From Gemmatimonadales bacterium (lineage in GTDB: Bacteria; Gemmatimonadota; Gemmatimonadetes; Gemmatimonadales; GWC2-71-9), in NCBI GenBank assembly GCA_004525055.1, contig SPDF01000011.1:1-16638 (forward strand): DNA of 16,638 nt, given 5' to 3'. The notes under the pieces were generated by a model. That model was not told the origin of the DNA and ran no database searches. It worked only from the letters and a program-made list of their open reading frames with translations. Of the stretch, positions 7,544-14,589 are shown in pieces; position 1 is the stretch's first letter; each line of letters begins with the position of its first letter. The translations under genes were made by a program, and so were the position numbers.

Positions 7544-8881
7544 CTAGAGCAGGAAGTGCGTGGCCATCCCCAACAGCAGGAAAAAGCCGCACATATCCGT
7601 GAAGGTGGTGACGAACACCGAGCTGGCGATGGCGGGGTCGATCCGGAGCCGCTCGAGGAAGAGCGGGACGAAGGCCCCCGCAAACCCGGCGACGCCGAGG
7701 TTGGCCACCATGGCGAGCGCCACGACCGCACCAAACTGCGGCCCTGCGGCCATCCAGCCGATGCCGCCCGCCACCAGGGCACTGGCGATTCCGTTGACCA
7801 GGCCGACGACCACTTCCTTGCCGACGATACCGATTTCCTCCCCCGCCGACACCTGCCCCAGCGCGATTCGGCGGACCGACACCGCCAGCGCCTGCGTCCC
7901 GGCGTTCCCACCCATCCCGGCGATGATCGGCATGAAGACGGCGAGCCACTTGAGTTCCCGGATGGCGTCCGAAAAGACGAGGACAACGGACGCCGCCGCG
8001 AATGCGGTCAGCAGGTTCACGTACAGCCAGGGGAGCCGACTCCGAACCGCCTCGGCCCACGAGCCACCGAGTTCTTCGTCCGCAGAGACGCCACCGAACT
8101 GCAGGAGGTCCTCGGTCGTCTCGGCCTCGACCACGTCGATCACGTCGTCGAACGTGACCCGCCCAAGCAACATGCCGCCCGCATCGACGACCGGCACGCT
8201 CGGCACATTGTACCGGGCCATCAGGCGCGCCACGTCTTCCTGGTCGCGGTCGGGCGTGACGGTGATGTCCGGCGCCTCCATGAATTCCCGCACGCCGCGC
8301 TCCGGCGGACTCGTCACCAGGTCCTTGAGCGGCAGGAGCCCGACGAGGTGGTGCGCACCATCGACCACGAAGACCTGGTAGAACCCCTCCATCTCCTCGG
8401 CCTGCCGGCGGATCGCCTCGATCGCCTCCCCCGCCGTGGCCGCGTCGAGCACGGTCACCACGTGGGTGGTCATCAGGCCGCCCGCCGACTCCTCGTCGTA
8501 CGCCAGGAGGCGGTCCACCTCGGTCCGGTCCTCGACTGCGGAGAGAATGCGCTCCTGCTCCTCGGGGTCGAGATCCTGCAGGAGGTCGGCGGCGTCGTCG
8601 TCCGCCATCTCGTCGACGATATCGGCGGCCTGCTCCGGCTCGAGGGCCGCGAGTGTATCCTCGGCGTGCTCCTCTTCCGGCATCTCGGCCAGCGCCTCGC
8701 TTGAGACTTCCGGCGGAAGGGCGCGGACGGCGGTCAGTCGCTCGTCATCATCGAGTGACGAGAGGACGTCGGCGAGATCCACCGCTTCCATGTCGAGCGC
8801 GAGCGCGATGAACTCGTCGATGCGCCCGGCACGAAGCAGCTCGGCGAGATTCGGCTTCTGTTTGGCGGCCCGCGGACTCAT
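7544..8881 (-). CDS. mgtE: Magnesium transporter MgtE
   Basis: 445-aa inner-membrane Mg2+ channel/transporter, complete for the family. Order of parts: an acidic superhelical N domain (about 10-125, rich in Asp/Glu); two CBS domains (about 133-250) that sense cytosolic Mg2+; a plug helix; then five membrane segments (about 287-307, 312-340, 357-380, 385-408, 418-445). The pore signature PIIAGMGGNAGTQ (318-330) and the Mg-coordinating Asp429 in TTFTDMCGFF are present. In the family, cytosolic Mg2+ closes the pore through the N and CBS domains. ATG 8881 has AGGGAG six bases upstream and overlaps the preceding CNNM gene stop as ATGA. Confidence 0.96.
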   Translation of the reverse strand: MSPRAAKQKPNLAELLRAGRIDEFIALALDMEAVDLADVLSSLDDDERLTAVRALPPEVSSEALAEMPEEEHAEDTLAALEPEQAADIVDEMADDDAADLLQDLDPEEQERILSAVEDRTEVDRLLAYDEESAGGLMTTHVVTVLDAATAGEAIEAIRRQAEEMEGFYQVFVVDGAHHLVGLLPLKDLVTSPPERGVREFMEAPDITVTPDRDQEDVARLMARYNVPSVPVVDAGGMLLGRVTFDDVIDVVEAETTEDLLQFGGVSADEELGGSWAEAVRSRLPWLYVNLLTAFAAASVVLVFSDAIRELKWLAVFMPIIAGMGGNAGTQALAVSVRRIALGQVSAGEEIGIVGKEVVVGLVNGIASALVAGGIGWMAAGPQFGAVVALAMVANLGVAGFAGAFVPLFLERLRIDPAIASSVFVTTFTDMCGFFLLLGMATHFLL

Positions 8882-10074
8882 GACGGCTCCCTCGCGAGGG
8901 GTACCAGGGCGACAGGGCCGGGACGCACCAGCAGCCGCTCCACACGGGTGGCGCTCGCGGTCACAACATCGACTTCAAGTCCGCCGATGACAAATCGTTC
9001 GCCGGCGGCGGGAATCCGTCCCGCCAATTCGGCGAGGAGGCCGCCGATGGTGGACGCGCCAGATTTCGGGAGCGGCATGTCGAACTGCAGCGCCAGCTCG
9101 GCGGTCGGGGTGGAGCCGTCGACATCGGCAAGCGCGGCGCTGCCCGCGACCGGGAGCCTCACCGGGACCTGATCGTGTTCGTCGTAGATCTCCCCGACCA
9201 ATTCCTCGAGCAGGTCCTCCAGCGAAATCAGTCCGAGGGTCCCACCAAATTCGTCGAGCACGACGGCGAGGTGGCGCCGCTCGCGCTGCATGTCGAGGAA
9301 GAGTTCGCCGGCGGCGCGCCCCGGCGCCGCGATGGCGACGGGTCGGACCGGCAGCGGATCGCCGGGGCGAAGCTTGAAGAGGTCGAAGGCGTGCAACATG
9401 CCCACGATCTCGTCGAGCGTGCCACGATACACGGGAATCCGGCTGTAGCCGCTGTGAGCGAACACCTGCGTGATGTCGGGAAGGGTCGCGTCCTCCGGAA
9501 TGGCGATGAGATCGGTACGCGGAGTCATGATTTCGCGCACCGGGCGACTGGCGAAGGCCATCACCCCGCCGACCGTGCGAAGATCCTCGTCGGCGCGGAG
9601 GCCGACCGCGGCCCCTTCCCGCCAGAGCGTCCGGAACTCGGTCGCCCGCGACGGCCGGCGTGCCGGGAGCAGCACGCTCAACACCCGGGCCCACGGTTCG
9701 AGGAGCGGCATCGCGAGGTTGGTGACGCGATCCGCGCGCGAAGCGGTGAGCCAGCGCGGCGCCAGGTAGCCGCTGAACAACACGAATGGCACCGCGACCA
9801 GTGCGATCAGCGGCGCCAGCAGCACGGCGCCCTGTCTTGCGAACACGGCGGGAAATGTGGCGCCGAGGAGGATGACGCCGAAGGCCGTGGTGGCGGCGGC
9901 GGCCGTCAGGATCGACTCGATGCGAGAGAGCCAGGCCAGCGCCGAGGAGCCTCCACGGAGTTGCCGCGAAACGGCACGCCCCAACTCGGCCCGGCTCACA
10001 TACACCAAGGCCGCGCCGGCCATCGACCCGAGGAGAGTCAGCGCCAGCCCGAGGGCAAAGACGCCCCAGATCAT
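8878..10074 (-). CDS. CNNM/CorC-family CBS membrane protein (hemolysin C-like), copy 2
   Basis: 398 aa. The N-terminal DUF21-like membrane part has about three to four hydrophobic segments (3-26, 54-78, 82-104). It is followed by a CBS pair opening with REIMTPRTDLIAI (180-192) and containing DEFGGTLGLISLED (274-287), then a C-terminal CorC_HlyC domain (about 313-385) with GASTIGGLLAELAGRIP. Family members are linked to Mg2+/Co2+ efflux or homeostasis; 'hemolysin' is a historical label. The canonical small-residue SGSE motif of DUF21 is not clear here, so the membrane domain looks divergent. ATG 10074 has GGAGG four to five bases ahead and an ATGA overlap with copy 1. Its CBS core closely matches the upstream neighbour, indicating tandem duplication and divergence. 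Confidence 0.88.
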   Translation of the reverse strand: MIWGVFALGLALTLLGSMAGAALVYVSRAELGRAVSRQLRGGSSALAWLSRIESILTAAAATTAFGVILLGATFPAVFARQGAVLLAPLIALVAVPFVLFSGYLAPRWLTASRADRVTNLAMPLLEPWARVLSVLLPARRPSRATEFRTLWREGAAVGLRADEDLRTVGGVMAFASRPVREIMTPRTDLIAIPEDATLPDITQVFAHSGYSRIPVYRGTLDEIVGMLHAFDLFKLRPGDPLPVRPVAIAAPGRAAGELFLDMQRERRHLAVVLDEFGGTLGLISLEDLLEELVGEIYDEHDQVPVRLPVAGSAALADVDGSTPTAELALQFDMPLPKSGASTIGGLLAELAGRIPAAGERFVIGGLEVDVVTASATRVERLLVRPGPVALVPLAREPS

Positions 10075-11234
10075 GCCGCCTCCCCCGATGCCGGGTCCGC
10101 AGCGGCCGGTACCCGCCGCGCGAGGACGCGACGGACGCGCCGGCGCCCCACCTGCTCCACCCGCAGTTCGATCTCGCCGACCTGGACCTGATCGCCGGCA
10201 CGCGGCACCCTGCCGAGCTGGGCGAGGATCAGGCCGCCGACGGTGCTCACATCGTGGTGGCCGAGATCCTGGTGGAAGAGGGCCTCGAGTTCGGACAGCG
10301 CGACGCCGCCAAGCACCCGGAAGGTGTTCGCGTCGATCGCCACCACCGGATCCACCTCGTCTCCATCGTATTCGTCGTGGATTTCGCCGACCACCTGCTC
10401 GAGAATATCCTCGAGGGTGATCAGGCCCGCCGTCCCGCCGAATTCGTCCACGACCACCGCCAGGTGACTGGGCCCGCGCTGGAAATCACGCAACTGGCGG
10501 TCCAGGGTCTTCCCCTCCGGCACGAACGGCACCGGCCGGATCAGCGTGGTCCAGCGTTCGGCGCTCTCGTCGTCGTCAAGGTGCGCGAGCATGTCCTTGG
10601 CGTAGACCACGCCGGCCACTGCGTCGGGCTGGCCTTCGAACACCGGGAGCCGCGCGTGCTCGGCCCTGCCGAGGGTGGACACGACCTCCTCGCGGGAATC
10701 ACCCACGTCCACGCCGACGATATCGATCCGCGGCGTCATCACCTCCGCCACGATCATGTCGGAGAGTGCAAAGACCCCGATCATGGCGTCCCGCGGCGGC
10801 CGCCCGGCCGACGGACTGGGCCGCATGCCGCGCCGATCGACAAGCGTCACGAGGTGGAAGAGGGGACGGAAGGGGGCGAGCGACCGCGCGGCGCCGGGCC
10901 GAACCAGCCGCGCCAGGTCGGGTGCGATGGCGGCAAGGAGACGGGGGAGGAGGTCGCCGACCACCCAGACCACCGAGACAGCGAGGGCGAGATAGAGGGC
11001 GCCCCTGACAGGGGGCCACGCCCACCAGACGACGGAGGTCCCGGCCGCCGCGCCGGCGATGACGAGTAGCGCGAGGTGAGCGATGTGCAGGCGGCGGGCG
11101 AGAGGGAGGTTCAGGTCCCCGTGGGCCCGGGGCAGGTCTCCTTCCGACTCCGCCGCGAGCGCGAGCCACGCCGCCCAGAAGGTGAAGCCGACGAGGGCCG
11201 CCGGTGACAGCAATCCGAGGAGGAGCGCGCTCAC
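10071..11234 (-). CDS. CNNM/CorC-family CBS membrane protein, copy 1
   Basis: 387 aa from the GTG at 11234. Hydrophobic segments at about 2-28, 51-71 and 78-103 form a divergent DUF21-like membrane domain. A CBS pair follows with EVMTPRIDIVGV (164-175) and DEFGGTAGLITLED (263-276), then a CorC_HlyC domain (about 295-372). Likely role: Mg2+/Co2+ efflux or homeostasis, as for E. coli CorC (YbeX), whose gene also follows phoH-ybeY. Start choice: an upstream GTG at 11270 would add 12 polar residues and overlap ybeY by 40 bases. GTG 11234 gives a GTGA overlap with the ybeY stop, has GGGAG five bases ahead, and begins right at the first membrane helix, so I prefer it. The tail after 372 is Ala/Pro-rich and has no visible function. 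Confidence 0.87.
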   Translation of the reverse strand: MSALLLGLLSPAALVGFTFWAAWLALAAESEGDLPRAHGDLNLPLARRLHIAHLALLVIAGAAAGTSVVWWAWPPVRGALYLALAVSVVWVVGDLLPRLLAAIAPDLARLVRPGAARSLAPFRPLFHLVTLVDRRGMRPSPSAGRPPRDAMIGVFALSDMIVAEVMTPRIDIVGVDVGDSREEVVSTLGRAEHARLPVFEGQPDAVAGVVYAKDMLAHLDDDESAERWTTLIRPVPFVPEGKTLDRQLRDFQRGPSHLAVVVDEFGGTAGLITLEDILEQVVGEIHDEYDGDEVDPVVAIDANTFRVLGGVALSELEALFHQDLGHHDVSTVGGLILAQLGRVPRAGDQVQVGEIELRVEQVGRRRVRRVLARRVPAAADPASGEAA

Positions 11235-11653
11235 ATGAGCTCCCGCAGGTAGCGCTCTTGCTTCACCCACATTGCGGACGCCTCGCGGCCGGCGCCATCC
11301 TCGTGATCCCAGCCGAGGATGTGCAAGGTCCCGTGGACGACGAGTCGCAGGAGTTCCTCGCGCAGCGTCAGGCCGCGGCGACGCGCTTCGCGGTCCGCCT
11401 GCCAGCGACAGATATACAGGTCGCCGAGCAGCCCGCCGCGGGGATCAGGAAGCGCGAAGCTGATCACGTCGGTGGGAAAATCGAATCCCTTGTGGCGCAG
11501 GTTCATCTGGCACATCGCCTCGCGCCCGAGGAAGGTGACCGACACCGTGGCATGTCGGCGCTCACCGGTGAGCACCGTGCGTACGGCCTTGCGCACCGCG
11601 GCGGCCGGCAGCGGTACCACGCGGCCGTGCACGGTTACCTCAGCGGCCGCCAC
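11231..11653 (-). CDS. ybeY: Endoribonuclease YbeY (rRNA maturation factor)
   Basis: 140-aa zinc-dependent single-strand endoribonuclease that takes part in 16S rRNA 3'-end maturation and ribosome quality control. The diagnostic metal motif HGTLHILGWDH is at 107-117 (His107, His111, His117), preceded by TDVISFALP (61-69), the second family signature. Length is slightly short but typical (about 140-160). The start is GTG at 11653 with AAAGG about six to seven bases upstream; 15 bases separate it from the phoH stop. The phoH-ybeY-corC order is as in many bacteria and supports a shared role in RNA metabolism. Confidence 0.95.
   Translation of the reverse strand: MAAAEVTVHGRVVPLPAAAVRKAVRTVLTGERRHATVSVTFLGREAMCQMNLRHKGFDFPTDVISFALPDPRGGLLGDLYICRWQADREARRRGLTLREELLRLVVHGTLHILGWDHEDGAGREASAMWVKQERYLRELM
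11240..11244 (-). promoter_or_regulatory. Ribosome binding site supporting the GTG 11234 start
   Basis: Minus-strand GGGAG inside the last ybeY codons, five bases before GTG 11234. It favours the short form of the CNNM copy 1 protein over the GTG at 11270. Confidence 0.55.
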
Positions 11654-11668
11654 GTTGCCCTTTCACGC

Positions 11669-12628
11669 TCACCCGACCTGGTCTTCCGCGTAGGCGCGAA
11701 TGATGTCGCGCACCAGCCGGTGACGGACGACGTCGGTGTCCTGCAGGTAGCAGAAGGAGATCCCCTCGATGCCAGGAAGGATCCGCTCGACCTGGATGAG
11801 CCCGGAGTCCTCGCGCTTGGGGAGGTCCACCTGCGTCTTGTCGCCGGTCACGACGACGCGACTGTTCACACCGAGCCGGGTGAGGAACATCTTCATCTGG
11901 GCGCCGGTGGCGTTTTGCGCCTCGTCGAGAATAATGAAGGCGTCGGAGAGGGTCCGCCCCCGCATGTAGGCGAGGGGGGCGATCTCGATGATCCGGGTCT
12001 CGAGTGCCTTTTGCACCTTTTCCGACGGCATCATGTCTTCGAGCGCGTCGTAGAGGGGGCGGAGGTAGGGATCGACCTTGGCCTGGAGGTCGCCGGGGAG
12101 GAATCCGAGCGACTCACCGGCTTCGACGGCAGGCCGGGCCAGGATGATGCGCTTGACGCGCTTGCGCGCCAACGCCTCGACCGCCTTGGCCACCGCGAGG
12201 TAGGTCTTGCCGGTACCGGCGGGCCCGATGCCGATGACGACGTCGTGCGCCGTGATCGCGGCGAGGTAGTCCTTCTGCCCAGCGGTCTTGGCGACGATGG
12301 CCTTCCGCATTCCCGGTAACACGATCCGGCCGTCGCCGTTGGTCGCCGGCATTGCCGCACCGGGTTCGGAAGCGATGCGGTAGACATCCTCCGGCGCGAT
12401 CGATTCTCCCATGCGCGCGAGGTCGATGAGTCCCTGCACGACGGGCGTGGCACGCTCGATCTGCTCGAGAGTGCCGCCGAGGGTCAGGGTCTCGCCGCGA
12501 AGGGAGGCGCGGATTCCGAGCGCACGCTGGAGCTCGAGGAGGTTCACGTCGTTGACGCCGCCGAGCAGGAGCGAGTCGGCACCTTCGGTGGAAATGCGAT
12601 GGACAACGTCGTTGGCGTCAGCCTTCAC
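11669..12628 (-). CDS. phoH: PhoH-like ATPase (YbeZ type)
   Basis: 319-aa cytosolic P-loop ATPase of the PhoH family, thought to act with YbeY in RNA processing. Walker A GPAGTGKT is at 135-142 and Walker B FIILDEAQN at 231-239. A family motif ILARPAVEAGESLGFLPGD is at 162-180, and TGDKTQVDLP at 261-270 is the sensor-like region. The N-terminal about 75 residues form the small KH-like domain seen in longer PhoH proteins. Start: GTG 12628, set by a GGAGG six bases upstream, giving an 11-base overlap with the aspS stop. The frame is open for 24 more codons, but those residues are Arg/Pro-rich and read as aspS shadow. Confidence 0.94.
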   Translation of the reverse strand: MKADANDVVHRISTEGADSLLLGGVNDVNLLELQRALGIRASLRGETLTLGGTLEQIERATPVVQGLIDLARMGESIAPEDVYRIASEPGAAMPATNGDGRIVLPGMRKAIVAKTAGQKDYLAAITAHDVVIGIGPAGTGKTYLAVAKAVEALARKRVKRIILARPAVEAGESLGFLPGDLQAKVDPYLRPLYDALEDMMPSEKVQKALETRIIEIAPLAYMRGRTLSDAFIILDEAQNATGAQMKMFLTRLGVNSRVVVTGDKTQVDLPKREDSGLIQVERILPGIEGISFCYLQDTDVVRHRLVRDIIRAYAEDQVG

Positions 12629-14390
12629 CGGTGACCTCCAAATGGAGCGCGGCGAGATCCTTCGCGTCCACGGTGGTGGGAGCGCCCTCGAAGAGGGCAC
12701 GGGCGGCGGTGGACTTCGGAAAGGCGATCACGTCGCGGAGCGAGGTGGCGCCGGCGAGCAGCATCACGATTCGGTCGAAGCCGAGGGCGAACCCGCCATG
12801 GGGTGGCGCGCCGGCGGCGAGGCCGTCGAGGAGAAATCCGAAACGGCGGCGGATATCAGGCCCTGACATCTTCAACAACTCGAAGATCGTGGTCTGGAGT
12901 TCCGGTGTCGTGATGCGGATCGATCCGCTGCCGAGTTCGTTGCCGTTATACACCGTGTCATAGTGTAGCGCCCGGCAGGACCAGGGTTCGCTGCGCAGCC
13001 GCTCGGCGTCCTCGGGGTGCGGCGCGGTGAAGGGATGGTGTGCCGGAAACCACTCCCCGGTAACGGGGTCCTGCTCAAAGAGCGGAAAGTCCACCACCCA
13101 GCAGAAGGCGTGTGCCGTTGTGGGTGCGACCCCGGGGCGGCGCGTGAGTGCGCTGCGCACCGCGTAGAGCGCCGGGGAAGTCACCGCGTCGGCGCCGGCC
13201 ACGGCGAGGAGCAGGTCTCCCCGGGTGCCGCCGAGCTTCTCGAGCGTCGCGACACCGATGGCCTTGACCCCCTGCCCCTCCCAGCCGGCGTCGGTCCGCT
13301 TGGCCCAGATGAGGCCGCCGGCACCGGCGGACTTGGCGAGGGCGGACAGGGCGTCGATTTCCTTGCGGCTGGCGTCGGCCTGGCCGGCGGCGACGATGCC
13401 ACGCACCCGTCCGCCACCATCGATGGCGGTCCGGACGAAGGGTGCGGCGTCGTCGGCAACAAGCGCGGTCAGATCCTGGATCTCAAAGCCAAAACGAAGG
13501 TCGGGCTTGTCGGTCCCGAACTTCTCCATCGCGTCCCGATAGGTCAGGCGCTGGAAGGGGCGCTCGATGGTATGCCCCGCCTCGGCCCAAAGGTCCACCA
13601 GCACCCGCTCGACAACGGCCTGCACGTCCTCCGGGCCAACAAAGGAGGCCTCAAGGTCGATCTGGGTGAATTCCGGCTGGCGGTCGGCACGAAGATCTTC
13701 GTCGCGGAAGCAACGGGCGAGCTGGAAGTAGCGGTCATAGCCAGCCACCATCAACAGCTGCTTGTAGATCTGCGGCGACTGCGGCAGCGCGTAGAACTCG
13801 CCGCGATGCACGCTGCTCGGAACAAGGTAATCGCGCGCGCCCTCCGGGGTCGGCTTGGTGAGGATCGGCGTCTCCACCTCCAGGAAGCCGAGCTCGGACA
13901 GCGTCTGCCGACTCCGCTGAAGGAGGCGGTGACGGAGCACCATGTTGCGCTGCAGTTCGGGCCGGCGCAGGTCCAGCACCCGGTGACGGAGGCGGAGTTC
14001 CTCGGAGGGAAGTTCCTCCCCCTCGTTTCGGGCCACGGGAATAGCGGGGGTGACGGCGGGTCCGGCGACGGTCAGTTGCCGTACATGCACTTCGACCTCG
14101 CGCGAAGCCATGCCGGCATCGCGGCCGATTTCGGGGCGGGTGTTCACCTCGCCCTCGACCAGGACCACTGTTTCCGGGCCGACCGCAGCGGCGCGTGCGA
14201 TGACCTCCGGCGGGCTCCAGCGGGGGTCGAACGAGAGTTGCACCAGGCCGGCGCGGTCGCGCAGGTCGAGGAACACCAGCCCGCCGAGGTCACGACGACG
14301 ATGCACCCACCCGCCGAGGCGGACGGTCTGGCCCACATGTTCGCGGGTCAGGGCCCCACAGAGGTGCGTGCGGTGTGCGGTTGCCGTCAT
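12618..14390 (-). CDS. aspS: Aspartyl-tRNA synthetase, bacterial type
   Basis: 590-aa class IIb aminoacyl-tRNA synthetase that charges tRNA-Asp; length is normal for the bacterial type. Parts: N-terminal anticodon-binding OB fold (about 1-110); catalytic core with motif 2 FRDEDLRADRQPEFTQID (228-245); the bacterial GAD insertion domain (about 295-420); motif 3 GGFALGFDRIVMLLAG (532-547) with ATP-binding Arg540. In the OB fold the segment WVHRRRDLGG has His30, the position that is His31 in the non-discriminating enzyme of Pseudomonas aeruginosa. The enzyme may therefore also charge tRNA-Asn, but this is a weak indicator. ATG 14390 is chosen because the sequence before it in the frame is unlike AspRS. 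There is no Shine-Dalgarno, but a TACGTTTC box lies five bases upstream. It is the first gene of the long minus-strand train. Confidence 0.96.
   Translation of the reverse strand: MTATAHRTHLCGALTREHVGQTVRLGGWVHRRRDLGGLVFLDLRDRAGLVQLSFDPRWSPPEVIARAAAVGPETVVLVEGEVNTRPEIGRDAGMASREVEVHVRQLTVAGPAVTPAIPVARNEGEELPSEELRLRHRVLDLRRPELQRNMVLRHRLLQRSRQTLSELGFLEVETPILTKPTPEGARDYLVPSSVHRGEFYALPQSPQIYKQLLMVAGYDRYFQLARCFRDEDLRADRQPEFTQIDLEASFVGPEDVQAVVERVLVDLWAEAGHTIERPFQRLTYRDAMEKFGTDKPDLRFGFEIQDLTALVADDAAPFVRTAIDGGGRVRGIVAAGQADASRKEIDALSALAKSAGAGGLIWAKRTDAGWEGQGVKAIGVATLEKLGGTRGDLLLAVAGADAVTSPALYAVRSALTRRPGVAPTTAHAFCWVVDFPLFEQDPVTGEWFPAHHPFTAPHPEDAERLRSEPWSCRALHYDTVYNGNELGSGSIRITTPELQTTIFELLKMSGPDIRRRFGFLLDGLAAGAPPHGGFALGFDRIVMLLAGATSLRDVIAFPKSTAARALFEGAPTTVDAKDLAALHLEVTGEG
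12635..12639 (-). promoter_or_regulatory. Shine-Dalgarno inside aspS fixing the phoH GTG start
   Basis: Minus-strand GGAGG followed by T, with a six-base spacer to GTG 12628. It lies within the last aspS codons and implies coupled translation. Confidence 0.7.
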
Positions 14391-14395
14391 GCCGC

Positions 14396-14426
14396 GAAAC
14401 GTAACCGTCGGCCAAATCCGGGGCAA
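14396..14426 (-). promoter_or_regulatory. Candidate promoter of the aspS operon, possibly leaderless
   Basis: On the minus strand TTG (14426-14424), then 20 bases, then TACGTTTC (14403-14396), then five bases to ATG 14390. This fits the Bacteroidetes-style pattern TTG - about 19-20 - TAnnTTTG apart from the final base. With no ribosome binding site in between, the transcript may start at or very near the ATG. Sequence inspection only. Confidence 0.4.
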
Positions 14427-14450
14427 GTAATTCAAACAAAAGGGCTTAGG

Positions 14451-14572
14451 GCTGAAATCGAGATTGCTTCGTCGGCCCCCCAAGGGGGCCTCCTCGCAAT
14501 GACACGTGGGCGAATTCTGTGATTGCGAGGCCGCTCAGTGGCCGAAGCAATCTCCCTCCTCGCAATGACAGA
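14451..14572. repeat. Nested inverted/direct repeat element in the aspS-rlmN intergenic region
   Basis: A 12-base arm GAGATTGCTTCG (14460-14471) is perfectly inverted at 14543-14554. Between them are a 7-bp hairpin GGCCCCC/GGGGGCC (14474-14480 and 14484-14490, three-base loop) and a GGCC/GGCC hairpin (14529-14543). CCTCCTCGCAATGACA occurs twice as a 16-base direct repeat (14489-14504 and 14555-14570), and GATTGCGAGG (14521-14530) is its partial inverse. The wording (ATTGCTTCG and CTCGCAATGAC) resembles dispersed REP- or MITE-like repeats common in bacterial genomes. It encodes no protein. The exact outer edges are uncertain. Confidence 0.75.
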
Positions 14573-14577
14573 ACGGC

Positions 14578-14585
14578 TATCTTTG
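14578..14585 (+). promoter_or_regulatory. TATCTTTG promoter-like box before rlmN
   Basis: TATCTTTG matches the FCB-group minus-7 consensus TAnnTTTG exactly and ends four bases before the rlmN ATG. No Shine-Dalgarno is present, so a leaderless mRNA is possible. No convincing minus-33 TTG box is seen; that region is taken up by the second direct-repeat copy. Confidence 0.4.
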
Positions 14586-14589
14586 CCCC

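Noticed and set aside
4678..7602. 974-residue plus-strand open frame opposite baeRF, mutase and meaB
   Set aside because: It is antisense to three genes with clear motifs, is Arg/Gly/His-rich without recognisable domains, and such frames are expected in GC-rich coding DNA.
13017..14522. 501-residue plus-strand open frame opposite aspS
   Set aside because: Antisense shadow of a well-supported AspRS gene.
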